Assembly (NCBI GenBank): GCA_002785995.1
Contig: NHNV01000022.1
Location: forward strand, 1 to 64,000
DNA: 64,000 nucleotides
DNA from: Mycosphaerelloides madeirae
Lineage: Eukaryota; Ascomycota; Dothideomycetes; Mycosphaerellales; Mycosphaerellaceae
Direction: 5' to 3'
The number at the start of each line of letters is the position of its first letter. Position 1 is the first letter of the stretch. A program made the position numbers and the translations under genes. The notes beneath the pieces were generated by a model, which was given only the letters and a program-made list of their open reading frames with translations, did no database searches and was not told the origin of the DNA. Of the stretch, positions 30,227 through 42,406 are shown piece by piece.

Positions 30227-32482
30227 TCATCGACGATTCTTCTCAAACCCATTTACCCCAGCATAAGCTCTTCCAGGCACAGCCTCACCCACGCACCCAC
30301 TCTCCCAAGCTTTCTCAGGCGCAAGCGAGCAATGCCCAACGCCATTCATCGTCTGATCCGTCACGCCCCATCTCAATCTCTCAAAAAAGACCTCATCACT
30401 CATCAACTCGACCGGCACATGGCAAGCCGCACTAATAGCCGCACTACACGTCGCGACGACCGGCGGTGCACCAGCCGGGAGACGTTTCAGCATAAGTGAG
30501 ATCGCCGTGAGGACCAGGACGCCAGAAGCTACCACGGAGAAGATGATGGCGATGGGGGAGTACCCGATATCTGCCATTTCAGGAATGGAAGTGGAGAAGT
30601 GCCCGGTTTTGTCGATGATTGTCATTTGGACGATGAAGAGGGACTGTGATACGAACCAGTGGAGTAAAGTCTGCAGGACCAATAGCCCAATCCCATATGC
30701 GAGCGGAGCGCCCAGGAGCCAGGTTCCTCGTTGCGTACCACATGGACTGCTAACGATGAGCGTCTGCGCGGTCTTTGCGAAATTGGCCCAGTCGACGGCG
30801 TGGAACATGGTTGTGATAATGCCCATGTACATGAGGTATATAACGGCGAGCACGACTTGCGGGACGTTTGCAACGAGCGAGTTAACGATCGGGTTCTGGT
30901 ACTCGCTCCTAAGAGCTGTTTCGAACACGGCGTGCTGGTCGATTGTTCCGAAGCCTAGATTCCAGAGTCCGGTGGGAGTGAGGGCGACTCCTTGGCTTTG
31001 GACCCAAGTGAAGCCCCAGATCCCGAAGATGAGGACTGTGAACCATGCTATTAGCATGATAAGGAAGAAGAGGATCCATCGTGTTCGGCTGATGGCAGAG
31101 CCCCAGCGGCTACGGGCCGGGCTGTAGATTCTAGGGTCCGGCATTCTCCAGATTTTAGTGACAGTCTTCGAACTTGCGAGGCACATTCCAAGTGTCGTCT
31201 GATCCGGACACTTGATGAACGACATCGCCGCATCGCCCACACAACTCAGCAAGTATTGAGCGTCCAAACGGAGTAATACCCAAAGCATTGCCAGAACCTT
31301 TAAAGCATTGAAGCCAACGACGACGAGCATGATCTCCATGGAGAACTTCACCGAGCAAGTGTCTTCCACGGTCTCGCTCAGACAATACTCAACAGAATAG
31401 CCAAAGACAGTCCATAAAGCAGGGTCGATCTCCTGCCCGTCGCATTTCAGGTTCCCACCATCTTGGAATCGGTACGAACAGATCCAGAAGTTGATATCGA
31501 TATCGCTCCCAAGCCCGAAATCAGCACTGCCGTACTCGAGAATGGACGTGGTATCGTTAGTGGCCGAGGACACGAGCACCACGTTCCTACGATTAGAGAC
31601 GAAGGCGCTGTAATACGCTTTCAAACAGTCCTTCGGTGCCAATCTCTCCCAACCAGGTGCGGCCTTTTGGATGTCGCTGTAGGCTTGGTAGACCTCTTGT
31701 AGGCCGGCCATATCGCCCGCGTCCTCGAGGAATGCCTGGTCCAAGGAGAAAATGTTACCGTTCGGCTGGCCGGCGTAGACGTTGAAATAGTCCGAATAGT
31801 AATCAGGATCGCTCCGGACAGGACCGGTAAGATTGAACGAAGCCCCGGTCAAGAAGTCCTCTGTAGTGACCGCCCAGTAATACTCATTCGCCGACAATGA
31901 CGTGAATATCAGCGAGTTGTAAAGCAGGTGAAAAGGCACCGAGCTCAGCGCCAAAATAAGCACCACCACCGCCTTCGTCCAAGAAATATACACCATATTC
32001 CTTAAACTCATAGTCCCAACATGTAGCCACTTCCTCTTCGCATGTGCCTTATCAATCTCTTGCCTCGTTGGAGAACTATACGCCGCCATAAACGCATTAC
32101 TCCCTGTCAACAAAAGCGTCGACAACACGTTGATGAGCAGATGGAACCACGTATTCAGCCTCTTCACCGAAGTGCAATCGCCAGTCTTGATCAAGCCATA
32201 TCCGTCCACGATTCCGTATTTTGATCTTGCGTAGGCGAGCCAGCCTACGTTTATGGCGAGGACTACGACGCCCGTAATTGCGAAGGCTCTTAAGGTGCGT
32301 TTGAGACCGCCGAAATGCTTCTGGGCGAGTGACTGTCTGCAGTATTCCGGGACGGCTTCATGGTTCTCAATTTCGAGCGATTGGGAGGTGACTACAGGCT
32401 TGTAGAGTCCGTCGGCGTGGGTGGTGTGTTCCTCGTACATCGGCATCCACTGCTGGTGGTACGCATCGAGTCGGTAGGCCAT
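30227..32482 (-). CDS. DUF6536 fungal membrane protein
   Basis: Single-exon membrane protein of 751 aa, start ATG at 32480-32482. The N-terminal 60 residues are hydrophilic. A helix near residue 70 (ITGVVVLAINVGWLAYA) is followed by the hallmark WFHLLINVLSTLLLTGSN, then SPTRQEIDKAHAKRKWLHVG and SSVPFHLLYNS, which define the DUF6536 N-terminal domain. A large extracellular loop has several Cys and N-glycosylation sites. About five further helices follow in the C-terminal half. The function of this fungal-specific family is not known. It converges on the PKS gene from the opposite strand and marks the probable right edge of the metabolite cluster; nothing in it suggests a metabolic role. Confidence 0.88.
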   Translation of the reverse strand: MAYRLDAYHQQWMPMYEEHTTHADGLYKPVVTSQSLEIENHEAVPEYCRQSLAQKHFGGLKRTLRAFAITGVVVLAINVGWLAYARSKYGIVDGYGLIKTGDCTSVKRLNTWFHLLINVLSTLLLTGSNAFMAAYSSPTRQEIDKAHAKRKWLHVGTMSLRNMVYISWTKAVVVLILALSSVPFHLLYNSLIFTSLSANEYYWAVTTEDFLTGASFNLTGPVRSDPDYYSDYFNVYAGQPNGNIFSLDQAFLEDAGDMAGLQEVYQAYSDIQKAAPGWERLAPKDCLKAYYSAFVSNRRNVVLVSSATNDTTSILEYGSADFGLGSDIDINFWICSYRFQDGGNLKCDGQEIDPALWTVFGYSVEYCLSETVEDTCSVKFSMEIMLVVVGFNALKVLAMLWVLLRLDAQYLLSCVGDAAMSFIKCPDQTTLGMCLASSKTVTKIWRMPDPRIYSPARSRWGSAISRTRWILFFLIMLIAWFTVLIFGIWGFTWVQSQGVALTPTGLWNLGFGTIDQHAVFETALRSEYQNPIVNSLVANVPQVVLAVIYLMYMGIITTMFHAVDWANFAKTAQTLIVSSPCGTQRGTWLLGAPLAYGIGLLVLQTLLHWFVSQSLFIVQMTIIDKTGHFSTSIPEMADIGYSPIAIIFSVVASGVLVLTAISLMLKRLPAGAPPVVATCSAAISAACHVPVELMSDEVFFERLRWGVTDQTMNGVGHCSLAPEKAWESGCVGEAVPGRAYAGVNGFEKNRR

Positions 32483-33340
32483 CGCGAAGATGCACAGCGG
32501 ACGCCGTGTGCTCTATCCCGAAGACGCATCAAGGCTCTACCGGGCCTTTATCTATCAACATACTGGCTCTTTCGGTGGGATTCATGCCCCGGCCTCGTGC
32601 TGCATCTTCCCAGCCAGAAGCGGTTCAGCCAAGCGAGTGTGGCTGCATCTCGAGAGCTTCACTTGCTTACGGTGTCGAGAGGCCGCGAAGAGCGAAGCGT
32701 TCTTCGAAAGACGGCAGAGACACATGTTAGCATGAAGATATTGTGGTAAAGCAACAGCCCTGGAGCCGAATAATATGTGCCACTGGTCGATGTTGATGTC
32801 GGAGGGAAAGTAGGAGTGATAGGCAGTGGGATGAAGTTGGGGGCGACTGCCCGCCTCAGCCGCAGCTCAGGACGACATCACCATTCATTCAAAGAAGGAC
32901 AACGCACCAAATCGAGATTGTAGTTATAAACTTCCATCAGAAGCTTCGAATCATGTCCAAGAACCCCCCAGCTACATCAAGCGCCTTCTTTGCCCTCTAC
33001 TGTATACCTCCAGCGCCAACGCTCCAAATTCATCCGCTTTTCCGCTTTTCCTCCTCCCCATAAGCTCGCCACGCCGTCTCTCCACTCCTGATCAAAGGTC
33101 TATAGTCCTCCACATACCCCTTGGGAATCAACACCCCCTCGTCGTCCAGAATGAGACGTTCAATACGACCCGCTGAAAAAGCTCTTTGGTTTTCTCCAGC
33201 GGTAGGAGTAATTGACACAGGCGGACGGCGATTCCGCACTCGAATCGTCGTCAGAGCCGATACCGTCGCTGTGTAGAACGTTCAGCAAAACTTGTTGAAG
33301 TGAAAGAGTAAGGTTAGAAGCGGGGCATTGAGGAGCGAAC
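32483..33340. other. Intergenic region, DUF6536 gene to Sec24
   Basis: About 860 bp. The minus strand has a short frame (33239-33030) of 69 codons with protein-like composition but no homology I can name; it may be the Sec24 3' UTR. No other feature. Confidence 0.35.
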
Positions 33341-36300
33341 TCAACCCCAGCGAGGCACATTACTTGCGAGCGAAGTGATGGTATCGCTGATGGAATGCCC
33401 AACGTCCGTAGTGGTCTTCGTTCGTTGGCCGCTCAGCTACAAAAGCAATTCTTATTAGCAAGTTTCATTTAAGATGCCAAATGGACACCTACCTCCATGC
33501 CGACACCGCGGTGCAATTGGACCAGCCAGTCAACGTAACTGCTCGCCTCTCCATTCCTGTCCTCATAGAGCAAGCGTGCGAATTCATATTCGGCACCGTC
33601 GAAACCCTGGCGTGCGAGTTGAATGGCCAAACCTTTCGATGCGCGTCCCGTGCCAGCTCCTTGTTCCAGAGCGAGCATGATGTTCCTGACCTGGGCATTC
33701 AACAGCGTTTCCAAAACCGGGAGGGCGTTCATATTGGCATCCAAGGCTTGGAGACTGTTGACTTCAGGGCCGAAGAGGTCCTCCAGTAAATTTGGGCTGA
33801 CTTGATGATGCATCCAAAGCAACATCATTTGTCCATTGTCGACAAGATATGCGCCGCCATCTTCGATGTTTGCGAAGCTGGCACGGATGGAACGAGGCAT
33901 TTTGAGATGGCCATTCTCATCAGCAAAACCCTCCTCGGGTTCAAGTGTGTGGAGAGCAATTACCCTTGGGTACAGGTACAGACTTAGTTCACCAGCGCCC
34001 ATGCCCTTGACCATGCGAAGCTCCTGAATGCGGCGGTCACTGGGCTCTTTGCCCCCCTTGAGAGCGCGGGATTTGATCAAACCCAACATGTACATCGCAA
34101 ACTCCTTAAGGTTCTCCGGCATGATGAGCTGGCCTGGCGGGTGGGATCCAGAGTGGTTCTTCCTGTATGCAGAGAGGATATCTGTAGTCTTATCCTGCAG
34201 TCTTTGTCGGACATCGGCTAATGAGCGAGACGGTACTGCGGCCGCAGACTCTTTCGCGAGAACAGACAATACAGCATCTTGATCGACGAAGCGCATGCTG
34301 TCTCGGGCATTTTCGGTCACAGTGGCTACCACATTCGAGCAGCGGACTCTCCTTTGACCTGAAGTTGTTGTATATAGAAGGGCTGACTGGAAGTGGGCAT
34401 CGTTTCTGACTTCAAGCTTGCCGTCGTACGAGAACCCGACGGTCATGGCGGTGTCCTCGGTAATGCTTCCCATCTCCAGATCGGCGCCAAAAGTGTGCTG
34501 CGTGAAGTTGCCGCTGTAGTTGGATATTTGCAAGCCGTTGCTGCAACGCACCTTCATCAATGCCGCATACCCTTGGTCTCGCTGAACGCAATGGCTAAGC
34601 TCCTTCTCAAGCTTGAGAGTGTCCCGGGGATAGGCCCAGTTGGGGAAGTAAAAGGTCTCGCCGCCCGTCTTCTCGGCGACCAGACCAATGGTAGCGATGT
34701 CGAGATAGCCACCAGCAGGAGCCATCAGGAAAAAGTCCACACCAACACCCGCCTTGACCATGTCCGCCTGAATTTTCTTGAAGGCCTGATTCTCGGTACC
34801 CAAGAGGACTTTCTCTTGCTCAGGATTGTCATTCGACGCAGTTTGCATGCCCCTGTCTCGGATCGTGAGCTTGCCAGGGCCAAATGTGGGTAGACTGGCC
34901 AAGCTACACAGAATCTTGCCTCCAGAGTCTGAAAGTACAGAAAGCGCAGCCATCAACGAAGGAAGCAGGGTTGGCTCAGCATGTTTAATTCTCTCAAACA
35001 TCATCGGCATCTGTCGAAGAAGCATTACGATGTTCGATTTCGACTCTGCGGCGTCGACAAACATATGATGTGCGGATATGGGCGCAAAGGGGTCCTGCAG
35101 ATCAGACATGACAAGTTCCTGGGGTGCTGATAGGCCCGATGAGACATTGTAGAAATGAATCTCTCGGTCGAAGGTGACAAAGCCGACCTTTGCTCCAGCC
35201 GGGACTTTGCTTGGCTTGGTTGCAGTCTCTCCATTTTCGTGCTCGTCGTTATCATCGCTCTTCGCAGGAACTTCGAGGCCGTCGCCGTACAGAGCTGCCA
35301 GAATGCCATCGCACATAGCTTTGAGAAAACCTCGATTGCATGCTTCCGCACTGACGTCGATCAAGAACAGATACCGCATGCAAACAGGCTCTTTCGACCA
35401 ATACTCCTTCGGCACCAAGAATTCGCAGGTTCCCAAGGTGAGCTCTGGCCGAGCCTGACGGTCTACCCGGATTCCGGATGGATCTGTGGGCGCAAAGTAC
35501 TCAGGCGTCACCTCATTGGGGTGACCACACAGATTGCAAGTCATTCTGTTGCCGCCGTTCGAAAATACCATGAATGGATTGACATAGGCTCGACATCTTC
35601 TGCATCGCGGCGGACCAGTCTCTCCAAAGTCAAGCACGGGTATCGCAGCCTCTCCGTCTGTCTGTTTGGCCAAAGGTTGTACTACCAGTCCAAGTGGGAG
35701 GGCCGTAGTTGCCAGCTGCTCATTCGAGATCGGTATGCAACTGATCGTCAATCGTGCGTGCTTCGGTGAGGCGTTGCCCTGGTCGTAAGCGACGAGCGGC
35801 GTTGTGGCAGGCGGTGGCAACCGTTGCTCCATTGTAGGGTATATATGGCTCTTGTAATGCTCAGACGCCAGGTCTCTGCTGAGAGGGACGCTGGGTATTT
35901 GCTCCGGATTCACTCTTCCTGCTCCTCCTGCAGCAGTACCTTGCTGTTGTCCCATACTGATCGGCGCACCCGCTTGTGGAGGCTGTACCTGGGTATTGCC
36001 CTGCTGTGGAAGCTGCTGCGACTGCCATGGCTGGGAAGTTTGTTGCCATTGAGCTTGTGCCGGGTCTGCGCCTGGCTGTGCTGGAGCTTGCCCATTGATG
36101 AATTGTCCTGCCGGTGGTTGCCCAAAGCCTTGGCCAGCAGCAGGAGGCTGCTCAAGTTGGTGGTAGGCATGTCTGTTCTTCTTCTTTCGTCCGGATTGTG
36201 CCGCCGCACCGTCCATGCCCATCTGGCCCATCTGTTGCGTCAAGCCACTCATATCCTGCTGAGGCGCATACTGCTGCGGGTACTGGCCCGTGGGGGCCTG

Positions 36301-36534
36301 CTGGCCGTAGCTCATGGTCGGTGGTTGTGGTGAGGTTTGCGTAGGGAAGTAGCTGTCTGGGGCAGCTGATGCGGTATTGTTGGCACTCGTCGGGGCTGGC
36401 GTGCCTTGCTGATATCCAGATGGCGAAGGTGCTACCGGAGGACGCCACTGCGAAGTGTTACGTTTCGGTTGAGGACGTTCGTCGGTGGGAGTTCCCCATG
36501 GAGAGGCATTCGGACTAGCAATTGCAAATGACAT
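33341..36534 (-). CDS. sec24: Sec24, COPII coat cargo-adaptor subunit
   Basis: COPII subunit that pairs with Sec23 and selects cargo at ER exit sites. The start is taken at the ATG at 36532-36534 (MSFAIASPNAS); the frame is open further upstream but offers only a GTG. The N-terminal 230 residues are Gln/Pro/Gly-rich and disordered. A zinc finger follows (CRRCRAYVNPF ... CNLCGHPNEV), then the trunk (RYLFLIDVSAEACNRGF), beta-sandwich and helical domains, and a gelsolin-like C-terminal domain (DNGQMMLLWMHHQVSP). Unspliced, it stops at 33469 after GVHLAS (1021 aa). A consensus intron at 33437-33492 instead gives a C-terminus MELSGQRTKTTTD...PRWG (1045 aa), which I prefer. A housekeeping gene, not part of the metabolite cluster. 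Confidence 0.95.
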
Positions 36535-36994
36535 TTGGCCTTTCGCGCTAGGTTTCGATCGCGCACGTGTCACCGTCTCATGATCGGGCTGGGATTAATG
36601 AGCTCGCTAATGGAAATGTACTGATAGCGCGTCCCTGCTGGGCCTGAAGTGAATGAGGGTTCAGCAGAAGCCCCCGACGCTGCCATCCAGAATATCTACA
36701 TCATGGCTGCAGGAGCCTCCTGCCACGTGCGCTCGTGCCATTTCGTGATTTCCCCGGCGTTGCGAGACTTAACTCTTTGTCTTCACCAACTTACCGAATT
36801 CACCGAATTCATGGCATCTGACCCGCACGAGAACAGGTTATGAAGCTTGTGGTTACCACGGCACGCACAAGCAGTTCTTTGAGCATATAAGGATCGCCGT
36901 TTGTCGTGCATAGATACTTCGAATCACCATCACCACACTTCACAGCAACTTATTCCAAACGGCTCTTCCTGTCATACAGCACATCACCTCCAAG
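36535..36994. other. Divergent intergenic region, Sec24 and small protein
   Basis: 460-bp probable bidirectional promoter with a TATA-like catataaggat about 100 bp upstream of the small gene. No coding sequence recognised. Confidence 0.4.
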
Positions 36995-37195
36995 ATGGCA
37001 GCGATCGCTATGCCCGGTCTCCTCGATCAACCTCTTCCAAGCAACGCGACGGCTCAGTACCAAGCCCAAGCCAACGCTCTCCGCACACTTCTCCGCGCTC
37101 TTGAGCAGGCCGAGCCTGACCTCAGCATCAACTGGGCTGCCGTCATGGTCGCAGAGAAGCTGGTCAAACTCCACGACAGCTTCCACAAGGTGTGA
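36995..37195 (+). CDS. Small hypothetical protein (66 aa)
   Basis: Short single-exon frame beginning with an ATG in good context (AAGATGG) after a pyrimidine-rich, CA-rich leader typical of fungal 5' UTRs. The protein is Ala/Leu-rich and predicted helical, with PGLLDQPLPSN near the start and the C-terminal helix VMVAEKLVKLHDSFHKV. No known domain. A TATA-like element upstream supports expression. The GLLxQPLP phrase recurs in the hypothetical protein at 44.8 kb. A further 3' exon cannot be excluded because the last codon is followed by GTGTGA. Confidence 0.55.
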   Translation: MAAIAMPGLLDQPLPSNATAQYQAQANALRTLLRALEQAEPDLSINWAAVMVAEKLVKLHDSFHKV

Positions 37196-38674
37196 TCGAG
37201 ATGCTAAACTGCGGTGTAAGGCGACTTGCTCGAGTCCGATCCTACGACTCTTGGAGAGCGGACGGACGCGAGAAGCATGATGGTGCAGAACATCCTGGCC
37301 GCGACATAACAAGCCGGGCGCACCTTCCACAAGGCATCGGAGAGAGTGAGGCCGCCCGGTTTCGAATGATTGGGAACTGGATGCATCGAAGGAAACCCCG
37401 ATGCTCTTCTTGATGAGACATCTCGCCTTCGAAGTTCGGTGAAAGACGGGGCAGGCCAGATGCAAGGTTGACCCTAGCTTCCCACGTGGATTCTACTCCA
37501 ACACCAGCGAGCTTCTTTCAACCACCTTCATCATCACACTTCTTACCTGCACTCCACTCGAGCCTTCAGAATCGTACAGCTGCGTCGGTCGTCTCCCTAG
37601 GATTTCTCATTACACATGACCTCGATCCACCAGAAGCCTTCAGGAGCGCTGCCAAATATGGAGCCTAGCGACGACGACGACTCCCCATCCAATTGCAGCT
37701 TAAGCATGTACGAGGATCGAAACGGCATCTCAGGCTTGACGTTACAGGAGACGCTGTGTCTTGCGAACATAGCCTCTCATCGGAATCCTGCTGCTACCCG
37801 GCCCCCACTTTCTATTCTTCGTCCGCGGAATCTAGCCGTCAAGCCGCAAGTTGTGTGCGTAGGTGCCCGTCCGTCAGCCTCCTACGACACCTGTGTCGCT
37901 ATCCGCGCTCCTTCCTGCTGCGGAAGCATGAGCGTGACCTGATTTGCTATTACCGGCCTTCCTGTCTGTCCTTGCGAAGCGTCGCCGCTGCTGTGATGTG
38001 TCGGCGTTACGTCGAGATCGGCATCGCTGCATCGTTTTGTGGCGTTCGGATGGTCGCTAAGAAGGCCTGAGCTGAAACACTAATAGAAATAGTTCATCAC
38101 GCCCGACACAGAGCCTCCATAGGGCTATACTGGAACGCTAAAAGGGACTTCATGATCGGTTCGCATACATCGAATAAACAATCTATGCAAGATGAATTGG
38201 ATTGTAAATGTCGAGCTGACTGAATTGTAGCAAAACGTCGTACATATCTTCAGCCGCTTCGTCCAGGAAATCGTCCGGACGCTGTCCAGGCGGAGCATAT
38301 CTGTTTCGGGAATCCGGGATAGATGGTCATAGTCCACAGCCCTATCTATGATCATTTAGTGCCTTCCAACATGGCCCTATGCCCCATCCAGTCGAATTGG
38401 CCGTAGTGATTGGCCGACGAGCATCACCGGTGGCATGCAACTTGCGTCTGAGAAGGCGCTTGCACAGCGCTGGCCTTAGATCCTTCGGCATGGCTTAGCA
38501 ACTTCCTATGCCTTGTGCGGTCAAAAAAGCCACGATATGGTCAGAGCCAGTCAGAGAGAATACCGACACCGTCGAATATATGAGTTCTGACGCTCACGCC
38601 CCGGGAACCTGGTTTGGCCATTCCATCTTCTCATCGTTCCTTCATCTTCACACCACTCCAATCATCGATTCACA
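37196..38674. other. Long intergenic stretch without a clear gene
   Basis: About 1.5 kb. A plus-strand ORF from an ATG at 37616 (108 codons, to 37942, Ser/Pro/Cys-rich) is the best candidate but has no recognisable domain, so I do not call it. The last 150 bp hold the promoter of the protease gene. Confidence 0.35.
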
Positions 38675-39865
38675 ATGGCTCTCAGCAAGATCGCTGTAGC
38701 CAGCTTGATGTTCGCTTCGAGCGTGCTTGCTACACCTACTCCCCGCGGCAACACCGTTCAAAAGCGAGGGTTCTCGTCGCCAGCTCGACGATGGCTCCCA
38801 TCGACAGTGGAGAAGAGAAGTGATGGGGCAGTCCAAGCCAACAACGACGGAGGCGGGTGGATCATTCCTGTCCTCATTGGAGGCCAGCAGATGATTCTGA
38901 ACCTCGATACTGGTTCATCTGACATGTAAGTTGTTCTCCTGTTGCCATACTGGGGGCTCTTTCACTAACCCCTTCTCTACAGCTGGACTGCAAGCACACT
39001 GCTATCCCAGGACGTCCAAGACACCGTCACAAGCGGAGCGATCTTCGACCCATCTCAGAGCTCGACCTTCTCCTACTTCGAGGGCCAGAACTACAGTCTC
39101 GCCTACGCCGATGGCTCAGGCTCTTCCGGCCCCGTCGGCATCGATACCGTCAACGTCGGCGGCGCAGAGGTTACCATGCCCTTCGGCGTCTGCAGCAGCT
39201 TGCAATACGGAAGTGGCGGCAGCGGCACCCGCGACACCGATGGTCCTGTCGGCCTCGGTTTTGGCGCCGAGAATTCCATCCGTCCCAACCCCCAATGCAC
39301 TTTCATGGAGTGCATCGAGCCCTACGTTGACGCGCCCATCTTCTCGACCAACTTCAAGACCGACGATAGCGGCTCTATCGCGTTCGGATACGCTGATACT
39401 AGCCTTTACACGGGGGATATCACTAGCATTCCGATCGATAACAGCACTGGACAATGGTTCTCCGACAACGTCCAATTCGGCTCTGGCGGCACAGTCTTCG
39501 ACGCAGACCCGATCCAGATGGACTTCGACACCGGCACCGCCTCCCTCAGCATCCCCGACGCTGCTGCTTCCGCTTACTTCGCTCTGATCTCCGGCTCGGG
39601 TCAGGACAGCGGTGGCTCGTACTACTACCCTTGCGGCTCTACGCTTCCGGACTTCGACTATGTTTTCTCGAGCGTGAGCAGTGGACCTAGCACTGTTACC
39701 ATTCCGGGTGCGAATTTGATGAATGGTAATGGCACGACTGGGAATTGCTATACTTGGATCTCGACGACTACGGGAGGAGGCAATGCCGGTCTGCCGTTTT
39801 ATATTAGTAAGTATATGATGTTTAACCAGGCGGATCCGAGTTTGTCGTTTGCGGATCAGGTTTAG
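38675..39865 (+). CDS. Secreted pepsin-like aspartic protease (family A1)
   Basis: Aspartic endopeptidase of 377 aa from two exons (38675-38925, 38983-39865). The signal peptide is ALSKIAVASLMFASSVLA. A propeptide contains two dibasic Lys-Arg sites (QKR, EKR) for Kex2-type processing. The first catalytic motif is LNLDTGSSDIW, with the intron inside it, and the second is DFDTGTASLSIP. YADGSGSSG corresponds to the flap region that carries the conserved Tyr. The C-terminal half is Gly/Ser-rich. Length is usual for fungal secreted A1 proteases. Most likely an extracellular acid protease for nutrition or host interaction; both catalytic Asp are intact. Confidence 0.93.
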
Positions 39866-40329
39866 ATGGATAAGGTTGTTGGACAAAGGAGGATCTAGAT
39901 GGTATAGGTGAGATTGAATAAGAACTATCGTTCATGAAAAATGTTTAAAAGCTTCATACTCTGCATCACTTTGCCATTGTGTTCGACGCTTCTGAAGCGA
40001 GTGAAAGGTTGTGTACAGAAGGCTACTGCACATTACGGCGTACGAGATGAAAAGCGCGCTAGCGTGACTCGCGAGTCGCGACTGCACTTCGACTTGATCT
40101 CCCTTCACTAACCTCTCAACTCCATGTTCACAAGCACTTATTCCCGTTTGGCGCGCTACCGCCTTGATTCCTACCCCAAGCGCTGAGTGGAATCTGATTT
40201 CCGCAAGACCGAAAACCGCGGCCAACGGCCAGCCTTGCATGAGAAGCTTCGTCCAATCAGTGTGAAGCTACCTGATGTCCTCTTTCCTGCGTCACCTCTG
40301 GAGATCTGGGCTTGAAAATCACCGCAAAC
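39866..40329. other. Intergenic region, protease to HET pseudogene
   Basis: About 460 bp with no ORF of note; expected to hold the protease terminator and the old promoter of the HET gene. Confidence 0.35.
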
Positions 40330-42406
40330 ATGACAAAAGTCGACCTCGAAACTTTACAAGGAGTCTGGTGCACATCAGACTTGTCCTGGGATAGATTACC
40401 TTGCGAGCTCTGCCGGGCTGTTGTGGACAGGCTGTTTCCTCCGCTACGACATGAGGAAGACTGCGAAGATTGTTGCTGCGAAGTCTCGGGGCACAACTTA
40501 GAAGACCTTCGCTCCTGCGCTCAATCTGGCTGCAAGATCTGTGTACAGGAGCTGGCGAATAGGTCGAAACAATACTGCAGGTCCTCCATGTGCCTTGATC
40601 CAATGGGGGTACAAGGCCATCTCATCCATTCTGACTCTCGGGCTATATGGACGCAGAGACATGTAAGAATGCACTGAATATCTTTGTACCGGCAGAGGGA
40701 TGATCCGAAAGTGAAGATACGACGCGTGAAATCCGCCCGGCCGGCTTCATTTGGGACCGATTTCATTTTGTTGCCATACCAGATAAAGTTGGTCCTATCC
40801 TCCCTTGTTTTCTGCTACTTACATTTTGGTAGTAAACGAGAGTATCGACGGTTATCTTGCTGGCCATTCGACTGAGTCCAACCAAAGCTTCGAAAGGATC
40901 TCTCAGTGGCTCGACACTTGTAGAACACACGAGCGCTGCAACGAATGGCATTCAACCACCGGTATCCTCAGAGGCCCGCCTACTCGACTGCTCAAGATTA
41001 ACGCCACAGATGGCATTCTATCTGTGAAGTTGGTTGAAGAGCCCGACATACCCTTTGTACCTGCTTATGCCACCCTGAGTCACTGCTGGGGAGGTGAGGT
41101 CCTGGGGAGATTGCTCAAAGCGAACTTGGAATCTTTTAGTTCTGGTATCTCTCGAAAGTCTATGGCTAAAACATTTCAGGAGAGTGTGGTAGCCGCCACC
41201 AAGCTCGGAATCGAGTTCATTTGGATCGATGCACTTTGCATTGTGCAAGATGACAAAGACGACTGGAACAGGGAAGCGGAAAGATGGCCTCCATTCAAGC
41301 CAATTCGATGCTGAATATCTCAGCACATGCGTCAGGCAACTCAAGTGGCGGCCTTTTTCGTTCTAGGGACCCGGATATCGACGAGCCTTCATGATATCCG
41401 TCAAACAACTCTCGAAATTATCCAGGGCCGTCTGGTTCCATCCAGACGGCTGGCCCGACGAAGCTGAAGCATTCCCCCTTGGTCACAGAGCCTGGTTTGT
41501 GCAAGAACGATTTCTGGCACCTCGAGTCGTACACTCTGGCATGTACCAGGTCTATTGGGAGTGTGCTCAGATGCCAACTCTGGAGACTCTACCACCGTCC
41601 CTGCAGTACGAACTGCTACATGGATTGGCCTTGCGGAGAGATCTGCTCCACAACGATGAGAGTAACGACTTCCCGCAAAGTGAGAAATACAAGTCATGGT
41701 GTCGATTACTTGGAGCTTACAGCCGTAGGAATTTGACTTTTCTCGAGGATCGTCCGATCGCTTTAGTGGGTCTGGTGAATGTATTTGCTCATTTATTTGG
41801 CTGGCAGCCAAGCGTTTACATATGTGGCCTTTGGCGACCACAACTTGTTCACTTCCTACCATGGCGCAGACAAGTACATACAGCAGTACCTACTCCGTCC
41901 CGCAACGAGAATTTCCTATCATGGTCTTGGCTTTCGTTGCGACATGGCGTACCCAAGGATGGACATGACGATCGATCTCGCAACTATAAGTCGATCTCCA
42001 ATGCCTTGGAAATCAAACACGTCTGTGGAGGGCAGTTCGAGGTGTCTCGAGTCGAAGCCAGCAATCCGGATCCAAGGTCCTCTATGTCGAGCAATCATTT
42101 GCCAAGCCAAAGAGCCTTTTTCTCAGTCCTCAGGTCATTCATAAGATCGCCGGATGCTCAAGGTTGGCAAGGCTTCCCTTACGTCAAGATGAGCATATCA
42201 CAGTGACATCAGACGAAGTCACAGAAGCCAGTTTGGAAGACAGTTGGAGCTCCGAAGTTTTCCTTCTGCTGCTTCATGCAGCAATAGTTGAGGACGGGCG
42301 CCAAACTGAGACGCCTCACGATCTTCCTGAGAGCGAACAACCGACAGCGAACAGATCCGAGTATACTCATGTCACACAAACGCGAGAGGCAAGAAAGGCC
42401 TACTGA
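40330..42406 (+). pseudogene. HET-domain (heterokaryon incompatibility) gene, frameshifted
   Basis: Remnant of a HET-domain protein; intact relatives trigger cell death after fusion of incompatible hyphae. The N-terminus has LPCELCRAVV and CKICVQEL. ISQWLDTCRTHERC is the usual W-L-x-x-C segment. The HET core follows: YATLSHCWGG, then FQESVVAATKLGIEFIWIDALCIVQDDKDDW. The reading frame changes near 41281, just before MASIQANSMLNISAHASG, again near 41388, and again near 42170, each equivalent to the loss of one base (or gain of two). An in-frame stop at 40675 and another frame change near 40800-40836 affect the N-terminal part; these two could be introns. Three shifts in a conserved domain suggest decay, unless they are sequencing indels. 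Confidence 0.82.

Noticed and set aside
33030..33239. 69-codon minus-strand ORF downstream of Sec24
   Set aside because: Composition is protein-like but it has no recognisable family and probably sits in the Sec24 3' UTR; kept only as a note.
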